This document shows, in pieces, positions 28,340-36,657 of a stretch of 63,804 bases of DNA. Positions within the stretch are counted from its first letter, which is position 1. Every line of letters begins with the position of its first letter. This stretch comes from JAGGYK01 sp034716155. GTDB taxonomy: Bacteria; Desulfobacterota; Desulfomonilia; UBA1062. Under the pieces are notes generated by a model. The model had not been told where the DNA came from, did no database searches, and was given only the letters and a program-made list of their open reading frames with translations. Location of the stretch: the NCBI GenBank assembly GCA_034716155.1, contig JAYEFR010000095.1, forward strand, positions 1-63,804, read 5' to 3'. Position numbers and translations under genes: made by a program.

Positions 28340-28490
28340 TGGCTTCGTAAAAAGTCCAACTTCTGCGCCAACCTGCATCTTTCGTCATTGTGGCGTACGG
28401 TAAGTACGCCTCATTCCTCAAGATTTGCGCGCCTTGAATTTGAAGCTTTTTACTTTGCCGTCTAATTTTGACTTTTTACGAGTGCATCAA
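28336..28490. repeat. 155 bp MITE-like element with 21 bp inverted ends
   Basis: The left end (from 28336) and right end (to 28490) are 21 bp inverted repeats with three mismatches, built around CGTAAAAAGTC (28346-28356) and GACTTTTTACG (28470-28480). An internal hairpin GGCGTAC/GTACGCC is present. There is no coding capacity. The left end overlaps the mscS stop codon. Confidence 0.75.
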
Positions 28491-28533
28491 TGATTAGGTT
28501 TAAATTTTATCAAAGATAAAATCATAAAAGGCC

Positions 28534-28562
28534 TTGACATATGGAATCTATTACACTATAAA
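28534..28562 (+). promoter_or_regulatory. Near-consensus sigma-70 promoter
   Basis: TTGACA (28534-28539), a 17 bp spacer and TATAAA (28557-28562). Transcription would start near 28569 and reach a terminator about 80 bp later, before any gene. Confidence 0.65.
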
Positions 28563-28568
28563 AAGTTT

Positions 28569-28648
28569 AAATCTATAGCTTATCCTCAAAAAAGCTATAG
28601 ACCTCCTTTTTGGGCCCACTACCGCCTTATTGAGTGGGCCATTTTTTT
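28569..28648 (+). ncRNA. Candidate 80-nt small RNA
   Basis: A strong promoter is followed by two hairpins and no reading frame. Hairpin 1 is CTATAGCTT (28573-28581) with AAGCTATAG (28592-28600), a perfect 9 bp stem. Hairpin 2 is the terminator. ACCTCCTTTTT between them is pyrimidine-rich, contains an anti-Shine-Dalgarno-like CCTCC, and could pair with ribosome sites. This arrangement is typical of free-standing bacterial sRNAs. No known RNA family is recognised. Confidence 0.45.
28613..28648 (+). terminator. Rho-independent terminator
   Basis: GGCCCACT (28613-28620) pairs with AGTGGGCC (28633-28640), followed by ATTTTTTTA. It ends the candidate sRNA and overlaps the -35 of the next promoter. 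Confidence 0.75.
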
Positions 28649-28658
28649 ATGTTATACT
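28630..28658 (+). promoter_or_regulatory. Promoter of the Smr gene leader
   Basis: TTGAGT (28630-28635), a 17 bp spacer and TATACT (28653-28658). The -35 box lies within the right arm of the preceding terminator. The transcript would have a leader of about 185 nt before the Smr-domain gene. Confidence 0.5.
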
Positions 28659-28664
28659 CTAGTA

Positions 28665-28830
28665 ACTGCTCAGGTTATTAGCCTGAAGGCCATTAGACTG
28701 AAGGATACTGATATCCCTTGGGAGGCAAAGGCCGTATTTGGAGAATATGATACTTGAATGGCTATGCTATTATTGGGGTTTGTAAATCTTTTCCTTAAAA
28801 ACCTTCAGCCTTTAGCCTATCCACCTGAGT
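28665..28830 (+). ncRNA. Candidate structured leader RNA
   Basis: The ends of this stretch can pair: CTCAGGT (28669-28675) with ACCTGAG (28823-28829), and CTGAAGG (28683-28689) with CCTTCAG (28802-28808). This gives a long closed structure of about 160 nt after a promoter. It could be a cis-regulatory leader or a free RNA such as a 6S-like RNA; no conserved family motif is recognised. Confidence 0.3.
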
Positions 28831-28849
28831 ATTTACATACTTTATATAA

Positions 28850-29551
28850 ATGGATAAAGTTATGAAGGAAAGTAATGGTTTTAACATGCCCTTTGTAGTC
28901 TTGAAGGGTGTTAAAATAAAATCAAAGGATAGAAAGACAAATAAAGCAGCTGCCACAGAAGATATTCCCCTCAGGCGTGCAGAGATAGGGGATAATGATA
29001 GCTTTATCTCTGCTATGAAGGGTGTAAAACCTATAAAGAATAACATGGTGATGCTTGATGGGAAAGGCCATCACCCCATTGGTTTGGATCCTAGGAGAAA
29101 AGAAGACCAGGAAGCGCTTGATGAATTAAAGGCATTGGTGAAGGGTAAAGTAAAGTTTGATATTACATCCACAGGTGAATATATGGAAGGGCATGTCTGG
29201 TCTATGGACCCCTCGATGCTTTCCAAGTTAAAAGCCGGAGAATTTGCAATTCAGGCTTATATAGATCTTCATGGTCTCATTAAGGGTGAAGCAGCGCTGG
29301 ATTTAGGAAACTTTATTAATAGTGCCTATTCTAAAGGGCACAGATCTCTTCTTGTTATACATGGTAGGGGGCTAAAATCCAAAGGAGAGCCAGTGCTTAA
29401 AAACAGTGTTGTAAGGTGGCTTACTACAGGTAGGCTATCTTCTAAAGTCCTTGCCTTTTGTTCTGCCAGGCCATGTGATGGCGGGACAGGAGCGCTTTAT
29501 GTCTTGCTTCGAAAGCGGGCTAAAAAGGGAAAATGGATAAGACCTCTGTGA
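28850..29551 (+). CDS. Smr-domain DNA/RNA nuclease-like protein
   Basis: A 233-residue protein whose C-terminal 85 residues form an Smr domain like that of MutS2 and SmrA/B. YIDLHGL is followed by LLVIHGRGLKSKG and GGTGALYVLL, the three conserved blocks, with the catalytic-type D-x-H and H-G-R-G. The N-terminal half is basic and unassigned (KDRKTNKAAATEDIPLRRAE). No SD motif is seen before the ATG. Stand-alone Smr proteins act as nicking nucleases or in ribosome-collision cleavage of mRNA; which applies here is not known. Confidence 0.85.
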   Translation: MDKVMKESNGFNMPFVVLKGVKIKSKDRKTNKAAATEDIPLRRAEIGDNDSFISAMKGVKPIKNNMVMLDGKGHHPIGLDPRRKEDQEALDELKALVKGKVKFDITSTGEYMEGHVWSMDPSMLSKLKAGEFAIQAYIDLHGLIKGEAALDLGNFINSAYSKGHRSLLVIHGRGLKSKGEPVLKNSVVRWLTTGRLSSKVLAFCSARPCDGGTGALYVLLRKRAKKGKWIRPL

Positions 29552-29596
29552 TAAGTATTTGATGGAGGTCGGCTTAAAAAGTTGAATATTAATTAT

Positions 29597-29625
29597 TTGA
29601 CAAAGGCAATGGTATTGCCTTAATA
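29597..29625 (+). promoter_or_regulatory. ilvE promoter with palindromic operator
   Basis: TTGACA (29597-29602) and TTAATA (29620-29625) are 17 bp apart. The spacer is itself a perfect inverted repeat, AAGGCAAT-GGT-ATTGCCTT (29603-29621), placed where a bound repressor would block RNA polymerase. Confidence 0.5.
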
Positions 29626-29663
29626 TTCCCAAAATTTATACAAGTTTTAAGGGGGCATATGTT

Positions 29664-30581
29664 ATGGTCGACAAGTTGAAGAAGATTTGGTTTGATGGAG
29701 AATTAATAGATTGGGATGATGCAAATGTCCATATTCTGACTCATAGTCTGCACTATGGTCTTGCCGCATTTGAGGGTATACGCTGTTACAGGTGTGAAGA
29801 TGGGAAATCTGCTATATTCAGACACAAGGAACATACCAAAAGACTTTTCAATTCAGCAAAGATTTACCTTATGGATATACCATATACCGAAGAGGAAATC
29901 ATGGATGCGACAAAGCAGACATTAAAGGCAAACAATCTTAAGGAAGCATATATCAGACCTATTGTATTTATAGGGGATGGGGTGATGGGCGTCCATCCAG
30001 GGGATAATCCTATAAGGGCTTCCATTATATGCTGGAAGTGGGGTGCATATCTGGGGGATGAGGCATTAAATAAAGGTATCAGGATAAAGACCTCGTCCTT
30101 TACCAGACATCATCCAAATATAATGATGACAAAGGCAAAGATCAGTGGCAACTATGTAAATTCTATTCTATCCAAAAGAGAGGCAACACTTGCCGGGTAT
30201 GATGAGGCACTGATGCTTGATGTGCAAGGTTATGTAGCAGAGGGCAGTGGTGAAAATATATTCTTTGTAAAAGATGGTGTTATTATCACGCCGCCCTTGA
30301 CATCTGTATTAGGCGGGATCACAAGAGACACTATAATGGTTCTTGCAAGAGAGATAGGGTATACCCTCAAAGAGGAGATTTTTACAAGGGATGAGTTATA
30401 CATAGCAGACGAAGTCTTTTTTAGTGGGACAGCAGCAGAAGTAACCCCTATAAGGGAGATAGATGACCGCATCATTGGAGAAGGCAGGCCAGGCCCTGTT
30501 ACAAAGGAACTTCAAAAGGCGTTTTTTGATGTGGTAAAAGGAAAGAATAAGGATCATTCCAAGTGGCTGGATTTTGTATGA
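29664..30581 (+). CDS. ilvE: Branched-chain amino acid aminotransferase
   Basis: A 305-residue IlvE that transfers amino groups between glutamate and branched-chain keto acids. The PLP lysine is K159 in TKAKISGNY. The signature ALHYG-type segment reads SLHYGLAAFEGIRCY, followed by EGSGENIFFVKDG and LGGITRDT. All match canonical IlvE, better than the paralogue at 583-1488. It has its own promoter with a palindrome in the spacer. Monocistronic. Confidence 0.93.
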   Translation: MVDKLKKIWFDGELIDWDDANVHILTHSLHYGLAAFEGIRCYRCEDGKSAIFRHKEHTKRLFNSAKIYLMDIPYTEEEIMDATKQTLKANNLKEAYIRPIVFIGDGVMGVHPGDNPIRASIICWKWGAYLGDEALNKGIRIKTSSFTRHHPNIMMTKAKISGNYVNSILSKREATLAGYDEALMLDVQGYVAEGSGENIFFVKDGVIITPPLTSVLGGITRDTIMVLAREIGYTLKEEIFTRDELYIADEVFFSGTAAEVTPIREIDDRIIGEGRPGPVTKELQKAFFDVVKGKNKDHSKWLDFV

Positions 30582-30680
30582 TTGATGATAATCAGGAATA
30601 ATTTTGAGGGAATCCTGAGGCTAATCCTTTTGCCTCTCGATTACTACAAGATTACTCAGGATTTATTTCTGGACCGACTA

Positions 30681-30730
30681 TTTTCATATAAACCAGCATG
30701 AGCGCCAGCGCTCACAACCAAGGATGAAAA
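30681..30730. repeat. A palindrome (type copy)
   Basis: The clearest A unit: TTTTCATATAAACCAGCATG, then AGCGCCAGCGCT, then CACAACCAAGGATGAAAA. The ends TTTTCAT and ATGAAAA are inverted repeats, with an inner AGCG/CGCT hairpin. A short D remnant (GGCCCCTGATCCCTG) follows. Confidence 0.75.
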
Positions 30731-30826
30731 CTGGCCCCTGATCCCTGTTTATGGGTGTCGATTTAAGAAAAGGTCTAAAGAGGGCGATATTAAGAGTACA
30801 TATTAATATATTTTAAGGAAATCACT

Positions 30827-31477
30827 ATGGAAAAAGATCGATATGTAATAGATTCTATAAATCCAAACGAGGCATGGAGAGTATTCAGGATTATGGCGGA
30901 GTTTGTGGACGGTGTCGAGACCCTATCAAAATTATCGCCTGCCGTTACAATATTCGGGTCTGCTAGGGCAAAACAAGGAGATAAATATTACAATCAAGCT
31001 CAAGAACTGGCCACTGAATTGGTAAAGGAGGGGTTTGCCCTGATTACAGGTGGTGGGCCCGGCATAATGGAGGCTGCAAACAGGGGAGCCATCGCTGCGG
31101 GTGGCAAATCCGTAGGGCTCAATATAGAGCTGCCATTAGAACAACAACCAAATCTTTATACAAACATTCACATCAACTTCCGCTATTTTTTTATTCGAAA
31201 GGTGATGTTTATCCGTTATGCAATTGGATATGTAATATTTCCAGGGGGATTTGGTACCTTGGATGAACTCTTTGAAGCCCTTACCTTGATCCAGACAGAC
31301 AAAATCAGACCATTTCCTGTAATTATGATAGGAAGGGACTATTGGGCCGGTCTGTTAGATTGGATTGATGGCTCCATGTTAAAAGAGGATAAAATCACAC
31401 AAGAAGACAGGTCTATCATAAAGACCGCAGACTCTATAGAAGAGGTAGTGGAGATCATAAAAAATTCCATTAAATGA
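30827..31477 (+). CDS. LOG family nucleotide hydrolase-like protein
   Basis: A 216-residue TIGR00730/LOG-type Rossmann protein. The signature PGGFGTLDELFEALTLIQT (near residue 138) and GGGPGIMEAANRGA (near 75) are intact. Many LOG enzymes release the base from nucleoside 5'-monophosphates (cytokinin-activating or PpnN-like enzymes); the bacterial role is often nucleotide salvage. AAGGA lies before the ATG. Monocistronic between repeats. Confidence 0.87.
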   Translation: MEKDRYVIDSINPNEAWRVFRIMAEFVDGVETLSKLSPAVTIFGSARAKQGDKYYNQAQELATELVKEGFALITGGGPGIMEAANRGAIAAGGKSVGLNIELPLEQQPNLYTNIHINFRYFFIRKVMFIRYAIGYVIFPGGFGTLDELFEALTLIQTDKIRPFPVIMIGRDYWAGLLDWIDGSMLKEDKITQEDRSIIKTADSIEEVVEIIKNSIK

Positions 31478-31486
31478 TGTGTTCAT

Positions 31487-31580
31487 ATCCGTTGATGGTC
31501 CATAAACAGTCGATAGTCAAGAGATCCGGCTTTCTGTTACACGTTAACAACCAACAACGGACCACGGGCAACTGACATCG
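31487..31580. repeat. E-type repeat fragment
   Basis: The sequence includes CAACCAACAACGGACCACGG and GCAACTGACATCG, matching the right part of the E cores at 8750-8782 and 15071-15105. A partially inverted left part (GTTGATGGTCC) is also present. It lies in the gap between the convergent LOG and proC genes. Confidence 0.5.
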
Positions 31581-31635
31581 TTTGATATAGAATAATCCTT
31601 CTTAATTTGCTTTGTGGGATTTGCCGGGACTCTTT

Positions 31636-32445
31636 TTAGTGTGTCTTCCACAGTTCTCTTGACCTCTTGTATGCAGCGAAGACTGCATCCATAACCGCAG
31701 ATCTAAACCCCCTTTTCTCTAAGACGGAGATACCTTCTATTGTAGTGCCTGAAGGTGATGTTACCATATCTTTCAGTACACCAGGATGGCTACCGGTCTC
31801 TAACACTAATTGGGCTGAGCCCTTGAGTGTAGCCGCTGCTATCTTTAATGCAATGTCTCTAGGTAGCCCTGCTTTTACTCCCCCATCTGCGAGGGCCTCA
31901 ATAAACATAAAGCAGAATGCAGGCCCTGAGCCGGAAAGACCGGTTATGGCGTCTAAAAGGTTCTCCTCCAGAATTACGCATATCCCGACTGCGGAAAATA
32001 TAGTTTTTGCCACTTGTATGTCTTTATCGGTGCAGGTCTCAGAGCATGCTATACCAGAGGCCCCCTCCAAGACCATGGCAGGGGTATTAGGCATTACTCT
32101 GACTACCCTGGCATCGTTACCTAATCTATCTAATAGAATACTTAGGGATATCCCTGCGGCGATTGATATTACGAGTTTATTTTTTAATAAATCCCTCAGT
32201 TCATCCACTACAGGTATTATCTTATCTGGTTTCACTGCAAGGATAACCACTTGAACACCTTCCACTAAATCTGTAGCCGAAGACGCAACCTTTACCCCTA
32301 CTTCTGATGAGAGCTTCTCGGTTTTATCTTTTGCTATATCGAATATAATTATATCCTTAGATGTATATACACCTTTTTTTATTATCCCTCTTATTAAGGC
32401 TTGGCCCATATTACCTGTGCCTATAAATCCAACAGGGACCATCAT
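31636..32445 (-). CDS. proC: Pyrroline-5-carboxylate reductase
   Basis: About 269 residues from ATG at 32445, chosen because GGGGGAG lies 5 bp upstream; a longer in-frame start at 32508 lacks such a site. It reduces pyrroline-5-carboxylate to proline. The Rossmann motif GFIGTGNMGQALI is at the start, with VILAVKPDK, VRVMPNTPAM, and the C-terminal signature SGSGPAFCFMFIEALADGGV and VTSPSGTTIEG. Confidence 0.94.
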   Translation of the reverse strand: MMVPVGFIGTGNMGQALIRGIIKKGVYTSKDIIIFDIAKDKTEKLSSEVGVKVASSATDLVEGVQVVILAVKPDKIIPVVDELRDLLKNKLVISIAAGISLSILLDRLGNDARVVRVMPNTPAMVLEGASGIACSETCTDKDIQVAKTIFSAVGICVILEENLLDAITGLSGSGPAFCFMFIEALADGGVKAGLPRDIALKIAAATLKGSAQLVLETGSHPGVLKDMVTSPSGTTIEGISVLEKRGFRSAVMDAVFAAYKRSRELWKTH

Positions 32446-32574
32446 AGTTACTCCCCCTTTTTTTGGTATTGAGGAGAAGAACTTGCCATAGATGGTCTTA
32501 TTAGTCAATCATGCTTGGTGATTATTTATGATACAGCCTAAATTTTTATCCTATAAAGGCCGATATTGAGATAC

Positions 32575-33324
32575 ATGGACACAGCCACTAAGAAGATTAA
32601 CGGTATATTTTACGAAGAAACCACACTTACCCTTGGAACAGGAAGCACACAAAAAACTCAGATGGTGAAGAATTATTGCAAGGCCTTTCAGGAAGATGAG
32701 TACTCTGTGGAGGTAACATATCTTAATCAGGAAGGGAAACCTACGGGCATAAAGGTAGAGGTGCCCATAGGCGAATTTTTAAAAAAATTTGTGCTTGATC
32801 CGAATTACAGGGTGAAAACCAAAGAAGAACGCTTAGTAGATAAGCATGTTGCCCTGGCAGAAAAGCATAGGCAGCACGAGGAATTCTATTCTGCAGAGTG
32901 GGAATATACCTCAGCACTTAAACTTGATGAAGATGATGTCAGGGCAAACTTCGGGATAGGCACCCTTTATATGGAAATGGGGGAGGAAGGAAATGCGAAA
33001 AAGGTCTTCCAGAGGCTCGCTCAGGTAGATGCCATTTTTGATAAAGAAAATAAACATATATTCAACGAATTTGGTATGGCCTTAAGAAAGGTGGAAATGT
33101 TTGGTGAGGCCTTGAGCCATTATCTCAAGGCTGTTGAGATATCCCCTGATGATGAGCATCTATATTTCAATATAGCCAGGGTACATTATGAAAAGGGAGA
33201 AATAGATGAGGCCTGCAAATGGCTGGATAAGGCACTTGAGATAAATCCTGACTTTAGTGGAGCAAAGAAATTTGAAGAATTTTTGAAAATGGGCCAAAGA
33301 GGGAGAAGAACCAAAAAAACATAA
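32575..33324 (+). CDS. TPR-repeat protein
   Basis: About 249 residues from ATG at 32575 (an in-frame TTG at 32566 is possible; neither has a strong ribosome site). The N-terminal 90 residues are unassigned (basic and polar). Residues about 95-235 contain three to four tetratricopeptide repeats (AEWEYTSALKLDEDDVRANF, ALSHYLKAVEISPDDEHLYF, ACKWLDKALEINPDF). It lacks a signal peptide, so it is probably a cytoplasmic scaffold. It faces away from proC, sharing an upstream region of about 130 bp. Confidence 0.8.
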   Translation: MDTATKKINGIFYEETTLTLGTGSTQKTQMVKNYCKAFQEDEYSVEVTYLNQEGKPTGIKVEVPIGEFLKKFVLDPNYRVKTKEERLVDKHVALAEKHRQHEEFYSAEWEYTSALKLDEDDVRANFGIGTLYMEMGEEGNAKKVFQRLAQVDAIFDKENKHIFNEFGMALRKVEMFGEALSHYLKAVEISPDDEHLYFNIARVHYEKGEIDEACKWLDKALEINPDFSGAKKFEEFLKMGQRGRRTKKT

Positions 33325-33353
33325 GTCTATTAAAAAATAGACATCGGTTCCTA

Positions 33354-33620
33354 ATTTCATATAAACCAGCATTGCCTTTGCGGACACAACGAAGGACGGA
33401 AAATATTCTCACGCAAAGAACGCCAAGTACGCAAAGATACTTTCTTTCCTTATCAGTTTTCCTTTGCGATCTTTGCGTCTTTGCGTGAGAGAAGATTCTT
33501 TGATCTTTTTTGCAGGACCTGTGATTTCTGCACCTCAACAGGGTCGATGAGGGCATCGGCCCCTACAAATCTCTGTGCCTATTTTCATATAAAGTGGGCA
33601 ACTGACCCCTGGTTCCCGAC
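33354..33620. repeat. Composite repeat A-C-A with D tail
   Basis: An A unit (33354-33405) is followed by a different core, C, at 33407-33500, with the inverted pair TCTCACGCAAAGAACGCC and TCTTTGCGTCTTTGCGTGAG. Then come GAGGGCATCGGCCCCTACAAA and a second boundary TTTTCATATAAA (33582-33593), and finally a D copy (ACTGACCCCTGGTTCCCGAC). It fills the gap between the TPR gene and the PilZ-like gene; no gene is supported. Confidence 0.7.
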
Positions 33621-33701
33621 CCCTGACAGCTGCCTCTTCCATTACAGATCTAATGAATCCAAGTGCTTGCGTTTTCTCATCTTTTATTCTATTTGTAAAT
33701 T

Positions 33702-34283
33702 ATGACAAGAGAAGAATTTGAAAAGCAATTAGTAGAGTTTGAGACATTAGTAAGAAAGAGACTTACTGCTATAATCAATATTACTATTGCTAACAGGGGG
33801 AATCGAGATCAAGAGCTTGCATTTAGACAGTTTATTGATAAAATCCAACGACACAGAAAAGGGCTGCTTAGGGAACTTTCCCGGGTAGCTAGGCAAGGGC
33901 AGAAAGCGCGTTATTTCAATGCCACCTACAGTATGGATTCCCAGCTAAGAAGTATGAGTAAAAAAGAGGAGATCCAGACACGGGCCCGGCTTAGATATCA
34001 CAGGATTAAGGCACCTGTAGTCTATGATATTGGATCAGGTCCTGAAGAAGGCAAGGTGTTAAACATATCAGATGATGAGATTCTGCTTAAGACAGCAGAA
34101 GAGGTGCCTACGGATCAGGGAATAAAGATTTCAATTTCAGGCAAGGAGGCAAGGGGAAAGGCGCTTCGGTCTTCTCACACCACAGATGGAAACATTGAAA
34201 CAGAGGTGAAATTAGAGAGCCCCTCATCGGAATTACTAGAGAAACTAAAAAGACAGACTCTATCCACTGATAAAGATTCTTAA
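33702..34283 (+). CDS. PilZ-like protein with helical N-domain
   Basis: A 193-residue protein. The first 95 residues are helical and very basic (KRLTAIINITIANRGNRDQE; QRHRKGLLRELSRVARQ). The C-terminal part is a degenerate PilZ-like barrel (RARLRYHRIKAPVVYDI, GKVLNISDDEILLKTAEEVP). The canonical RxxxR and D/NxSxxG c-di-GMP motifs are only partly kept, so ligand binding is uncertain. No SD motif is visible. The neighbours do not indicate a role. Confidence 0.6.
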   Translation: MTREEFEKQLVEFETLVRKRLTAIINITIANRGNRDQELAFRQFIDKIQRHRKGLLRELSRVARQGQKARYFNATYSMDSQLRSMSKKEEIQTRARLRYHRIKAPVVYDIGSGPEEGKVLNISDDEILLKTAEEVPTDQGIKISISGKEARGKALRSSHTTDGNIETEVKLESPSSELLEKLKRQTLSTDKDS

Positions 34284-34401
34284 CTCAGCGTTAGATGTAT
34301 TGACGAACAAGGCAGATTAAATTGTATCCAAGGTAAATCGGGTCGTATATCAATAAAGGATGATTGACACCCATACATGAGCATAGTATCTCTTTTCTAT
34401 C

Positions 34402-35613
34402 ATGAAGTTTGCTATAGAAACGCTTGGATGTAAGGTAAACCAGTATGATTCTGAACTTATAAGAGAGGGCCTTATTCGTTCAGGTCATACAGAACAGTCC
34501 TTTCACAAGTCTCTTGCCCATCTCTATATAATCAACACATGCACGGTAACTCACAGGGCGGATGCGGAAAGCAGAAAGCTCATAAGAAGGGCGCTAAGGC
34601 AATGCCCTGATGCAAGGATAGTTGCCACAGGGTGTCAGGCTGTAACAGATCCTTTTGCCTTGAAAGATATATCAGATAGGGTGGAGGTGGTAGCGTCCGC
34701 ACGGATAGGTGAAGTCCTGGATATAGGCATACAAACAAAGATTACAAGCTTTTATGGACATTCAAGGGCATTTGTAAAGGTACAGCAAGGGTGTAATATG
34801 TTCTGCACTTATTGTATAGTCCCTTATGCAAGAGGTAAACCCATTAGCAGGCCTCAAGAAGAAATTATTGAAGAGATAAAGGTACTCCATGACCATGGGT
34901 ATAATGAGGTAGTGCTCACAGGCATTAATATAGGACTTTATAGGGGAGGCATTGGAGATCTTGTAAAAAAAATCCTCATGTATACCCGCATACCCAGGAT
35001 CAGGATAAGTTCTGTTGAACCATGGACAGTGAATAGTACCCTTTTAGACATCATGGCTTATGAACCCCGTGTATGTAAGCATATACATCTCCCTCTGCAG
35101 AGCGGATGTGGTAGAATCCTAAGGGCTATGGGAAGACCTTACGATAAGGCATATTATAGTGATCTTATAAAATCCATACGATCGATGTCTAAAAATATTG
35201 CAATCGGTACAGATATCATGGTTGGGTTTCCTTCAGAAGACGAAGATGCCTTTGAAGAAACCTTTGAGTTTGTAAAGGATCTGGATATTACCTATATACA
35301 TACATTCCCTTATTCAAAAAGGCCCGGGACCAAAGCGGCCGGACTTAAGCCGCATATAGATACGGCCATAAAGAGAGAAAGGGTATCCAGACTAAGGGCT
35401 ATCTCGCGTGAAAAAAGGACGGAGTTTGCCCTATCCCAGATTGGCTGCAAAAGGGACATACTTGTCCTTAATACTGATGCCAAAGACTCGGTAGGCATGA
35501 CTTCCAATTATCTAAAGATGCGGTTACCAGGACACCAGAATATAGGCCATATTGTAGAAGCGAGTATAGAAGATATGACGGATGGGATACTTTCAGGACA
35601 TGTAAATGGATGA
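34402..35613 (+). CDS. mtaB: tRNA t6A37 methylthiotransferase MtaB
   Basis: A 403-residue radical SAM methylthiotransferase that makes ms2t6A37 in tRNAs. The N-terminal UPF0004 domain binds one 4Fe-4S cluster through cysteines in ETLGCKVNQYDS, NTCTVTHRAD and ATGCQAV. The radical SAM cluster is in GCNMFCTYCIVPYARG. A shortened TRAM-like C-terminus follows. The KVNQYDS start and the lack of a MiaB-type extension favour MtaB. A 41-residue frame overlaps its end. Confidence 0.92.
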   Translation: MKFAIETLGCKVNQYDSELIREGLIRSGHTEQSFHKSLAHLYIINTCTVTHRADAESRKLIRRALRQCPDARIVATGCQAVTDPFALKDISDRVEVVASARIGEVLDIGIQTKITSFYGHSRAFVKVQQGCNMFCTYCIVPYARGKPISRPQEEIIEEIKVLHDHGYNEVVLTGINIGLYRGGIGDLVKKILMYTRIPRIRISSVEPWTVNSTLLDIMAYEPRVCKHIHLPLQSGCGRILRAMGRPYDKAYYSDLIKSIRSMSKNIAIGTDIMVGFPSEDEDAFEETFEFVKDLDITYIHTFPYSKRPGTKAAGLKPHIDTAIKRERVSRLRAISREKRTEFALSQIGCKRDILVLNTDAKDSVGMTSNYLKMRLPGHQNIGHIVEASIEDMTDGILSGHVNG

Positions 35614-35731
35614 TTACCAGATTGCACAGCTACTATCTGAAGATGCAATAGGCCTGGGAGTTCTTGGCATTAGAAGAAGTCAGGGCAAAGGGAAGGCTTT
35701 AAAAAAGGCAGATGAAAATAGAATTGATTGA
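35606..35731 (+). CDS. Possible 41-residue protein
   Basis: A short frame, MDDYQIAQLLSEDAIGLGVL followed by a basic tail (RRSQGKGKALKKADENR). It starts 8 bp before the mtaB stop and overlaps the downstream ATPase start by 20 bp. This overlap pattern suggests translational coupling, and without it the ATPase would have a 98 bp leader with no good ribosome site. I know no family for it; it may simply be a coupling leader peptide. Confidence 0.35.
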   Translation: MDDYQIAQLLSEDAIGLGVLGIRRSQGKGKALKKADENRID

Positions 35732-36587
35732 TGTCTGGTTCAGGTATGACACCCTGGCCAATGACTGGGCATTAAAAGACATAAGCTTAAAATTATCTGA
35801 AGGCGAAAAGGTTGTTATAGTAGGGCCTGCAGGCTCCGGTAAGACCACTTTGATCCAATTGCTTGATGCACTTATCCTGCCTACAAAAGGTGACATCTTA
35901 TTTGATGGCATAAGTGTGGGCTCCCTTTCCAAGAAGAAGAAGCTGTCCACTATAAGGAGACGCACAGGTCTATTGTTTCAGTTCCCTGAGCATCAATTTT
36001 TTCAAGAGAGTGCATATGAGGAGATCTGTTTTGGGGTAAAGAACTTTTTTGACTTAAATGATGACAAGATTGAATCTATGGTAAAAGACCTTCTTGCCAG
36101 CTTTGGTATGGATATAGATATGATAAAAAAGGTCTCCCCGTTTAATCTAAGTTCAGGAGAGAAGAGAAAGCTCGCTCTAGCATCAGTAATTATAATGTCT
36201 CCGGAATTTCTCATATTGGATGAACCTACAGCAGGGCTAGATGCCCCGGGGAGACATGAGTTGATAAATATTATGTCATCCCTTAAAGATACCTCCGTGA
36301 TAATAGTTACTCATAATCTTGATGATTTTCTTGGTATTGCAGACAGGGTCATTGGACTATCAAAAGGATGCAAGGTCTTGGATGTACAGAAAGAAGAGAC
36401 AATAAATTTTCTTCAAATCATGGAGGATAATGATATTATGCCTCCCCTTGTACTTCAGATCCAAAGATGGCTTTTGGATAAAGGCATCCATCCAGACCAG
36501 AGCTATTGGGAGATGGAAGATTTGATAACCCACCTGAAACAGGAGTTGGGGATTTATCCCAATTGGGATAGTGGAATAACAAAGTAG
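35712..36587 (+). CDS. ECF-type ABC transporter ATPase
   Basis: A 291-residue ATPase most like EcfA/CbiO of energy-coupling factor vitamin and metal importers. Walker A GPAGSGKTT (residues 38-46), the Q-loop GLLFQFPEHQFF, signature NLSSGEKRKLALA, Walker B FLILDEPTAGLD and switch VTHN are all present. FQFPEHQ is typical of ECF ATPases. A C-terminal extension of about 60 residues is unassigned. No EcfT or substrate-binding EcfS gene is in the window, so partners must be elsewhere. Confidence 0.85.
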   Translation: MKIELIDVWFRYDTLANDWALKDISLKLSEGEKVVIVGPAGSGKTTLIQLLDALILPTKGDILFDGISVGSLSKKKKLSTIRRRTGLLFQFPEHQFFQESAYEEICFGVKNFFDLNDDKIESMVKDLLASFGMDIDMIKKVSPFNLSSGEKRKLALASVIIMSPEFLILDEPTAGLDAPGRHELINIMSSLKDTSVIIVTHNLDDFLGIADRVIGLSKGCKVLDVQKEETINFLQIMEDNDIMPPLVLQIQRWLLDKGIHPDQSYWEMEDLITHLKQELGIYPNWDSGITK

Positions 36588-36657
36588 ATCTCTCTTAAGG
36601 ATAAAAATCATTGGAAATGATCCTGCTTTTCTTATACTGCCATCTCAACGTTCCATA

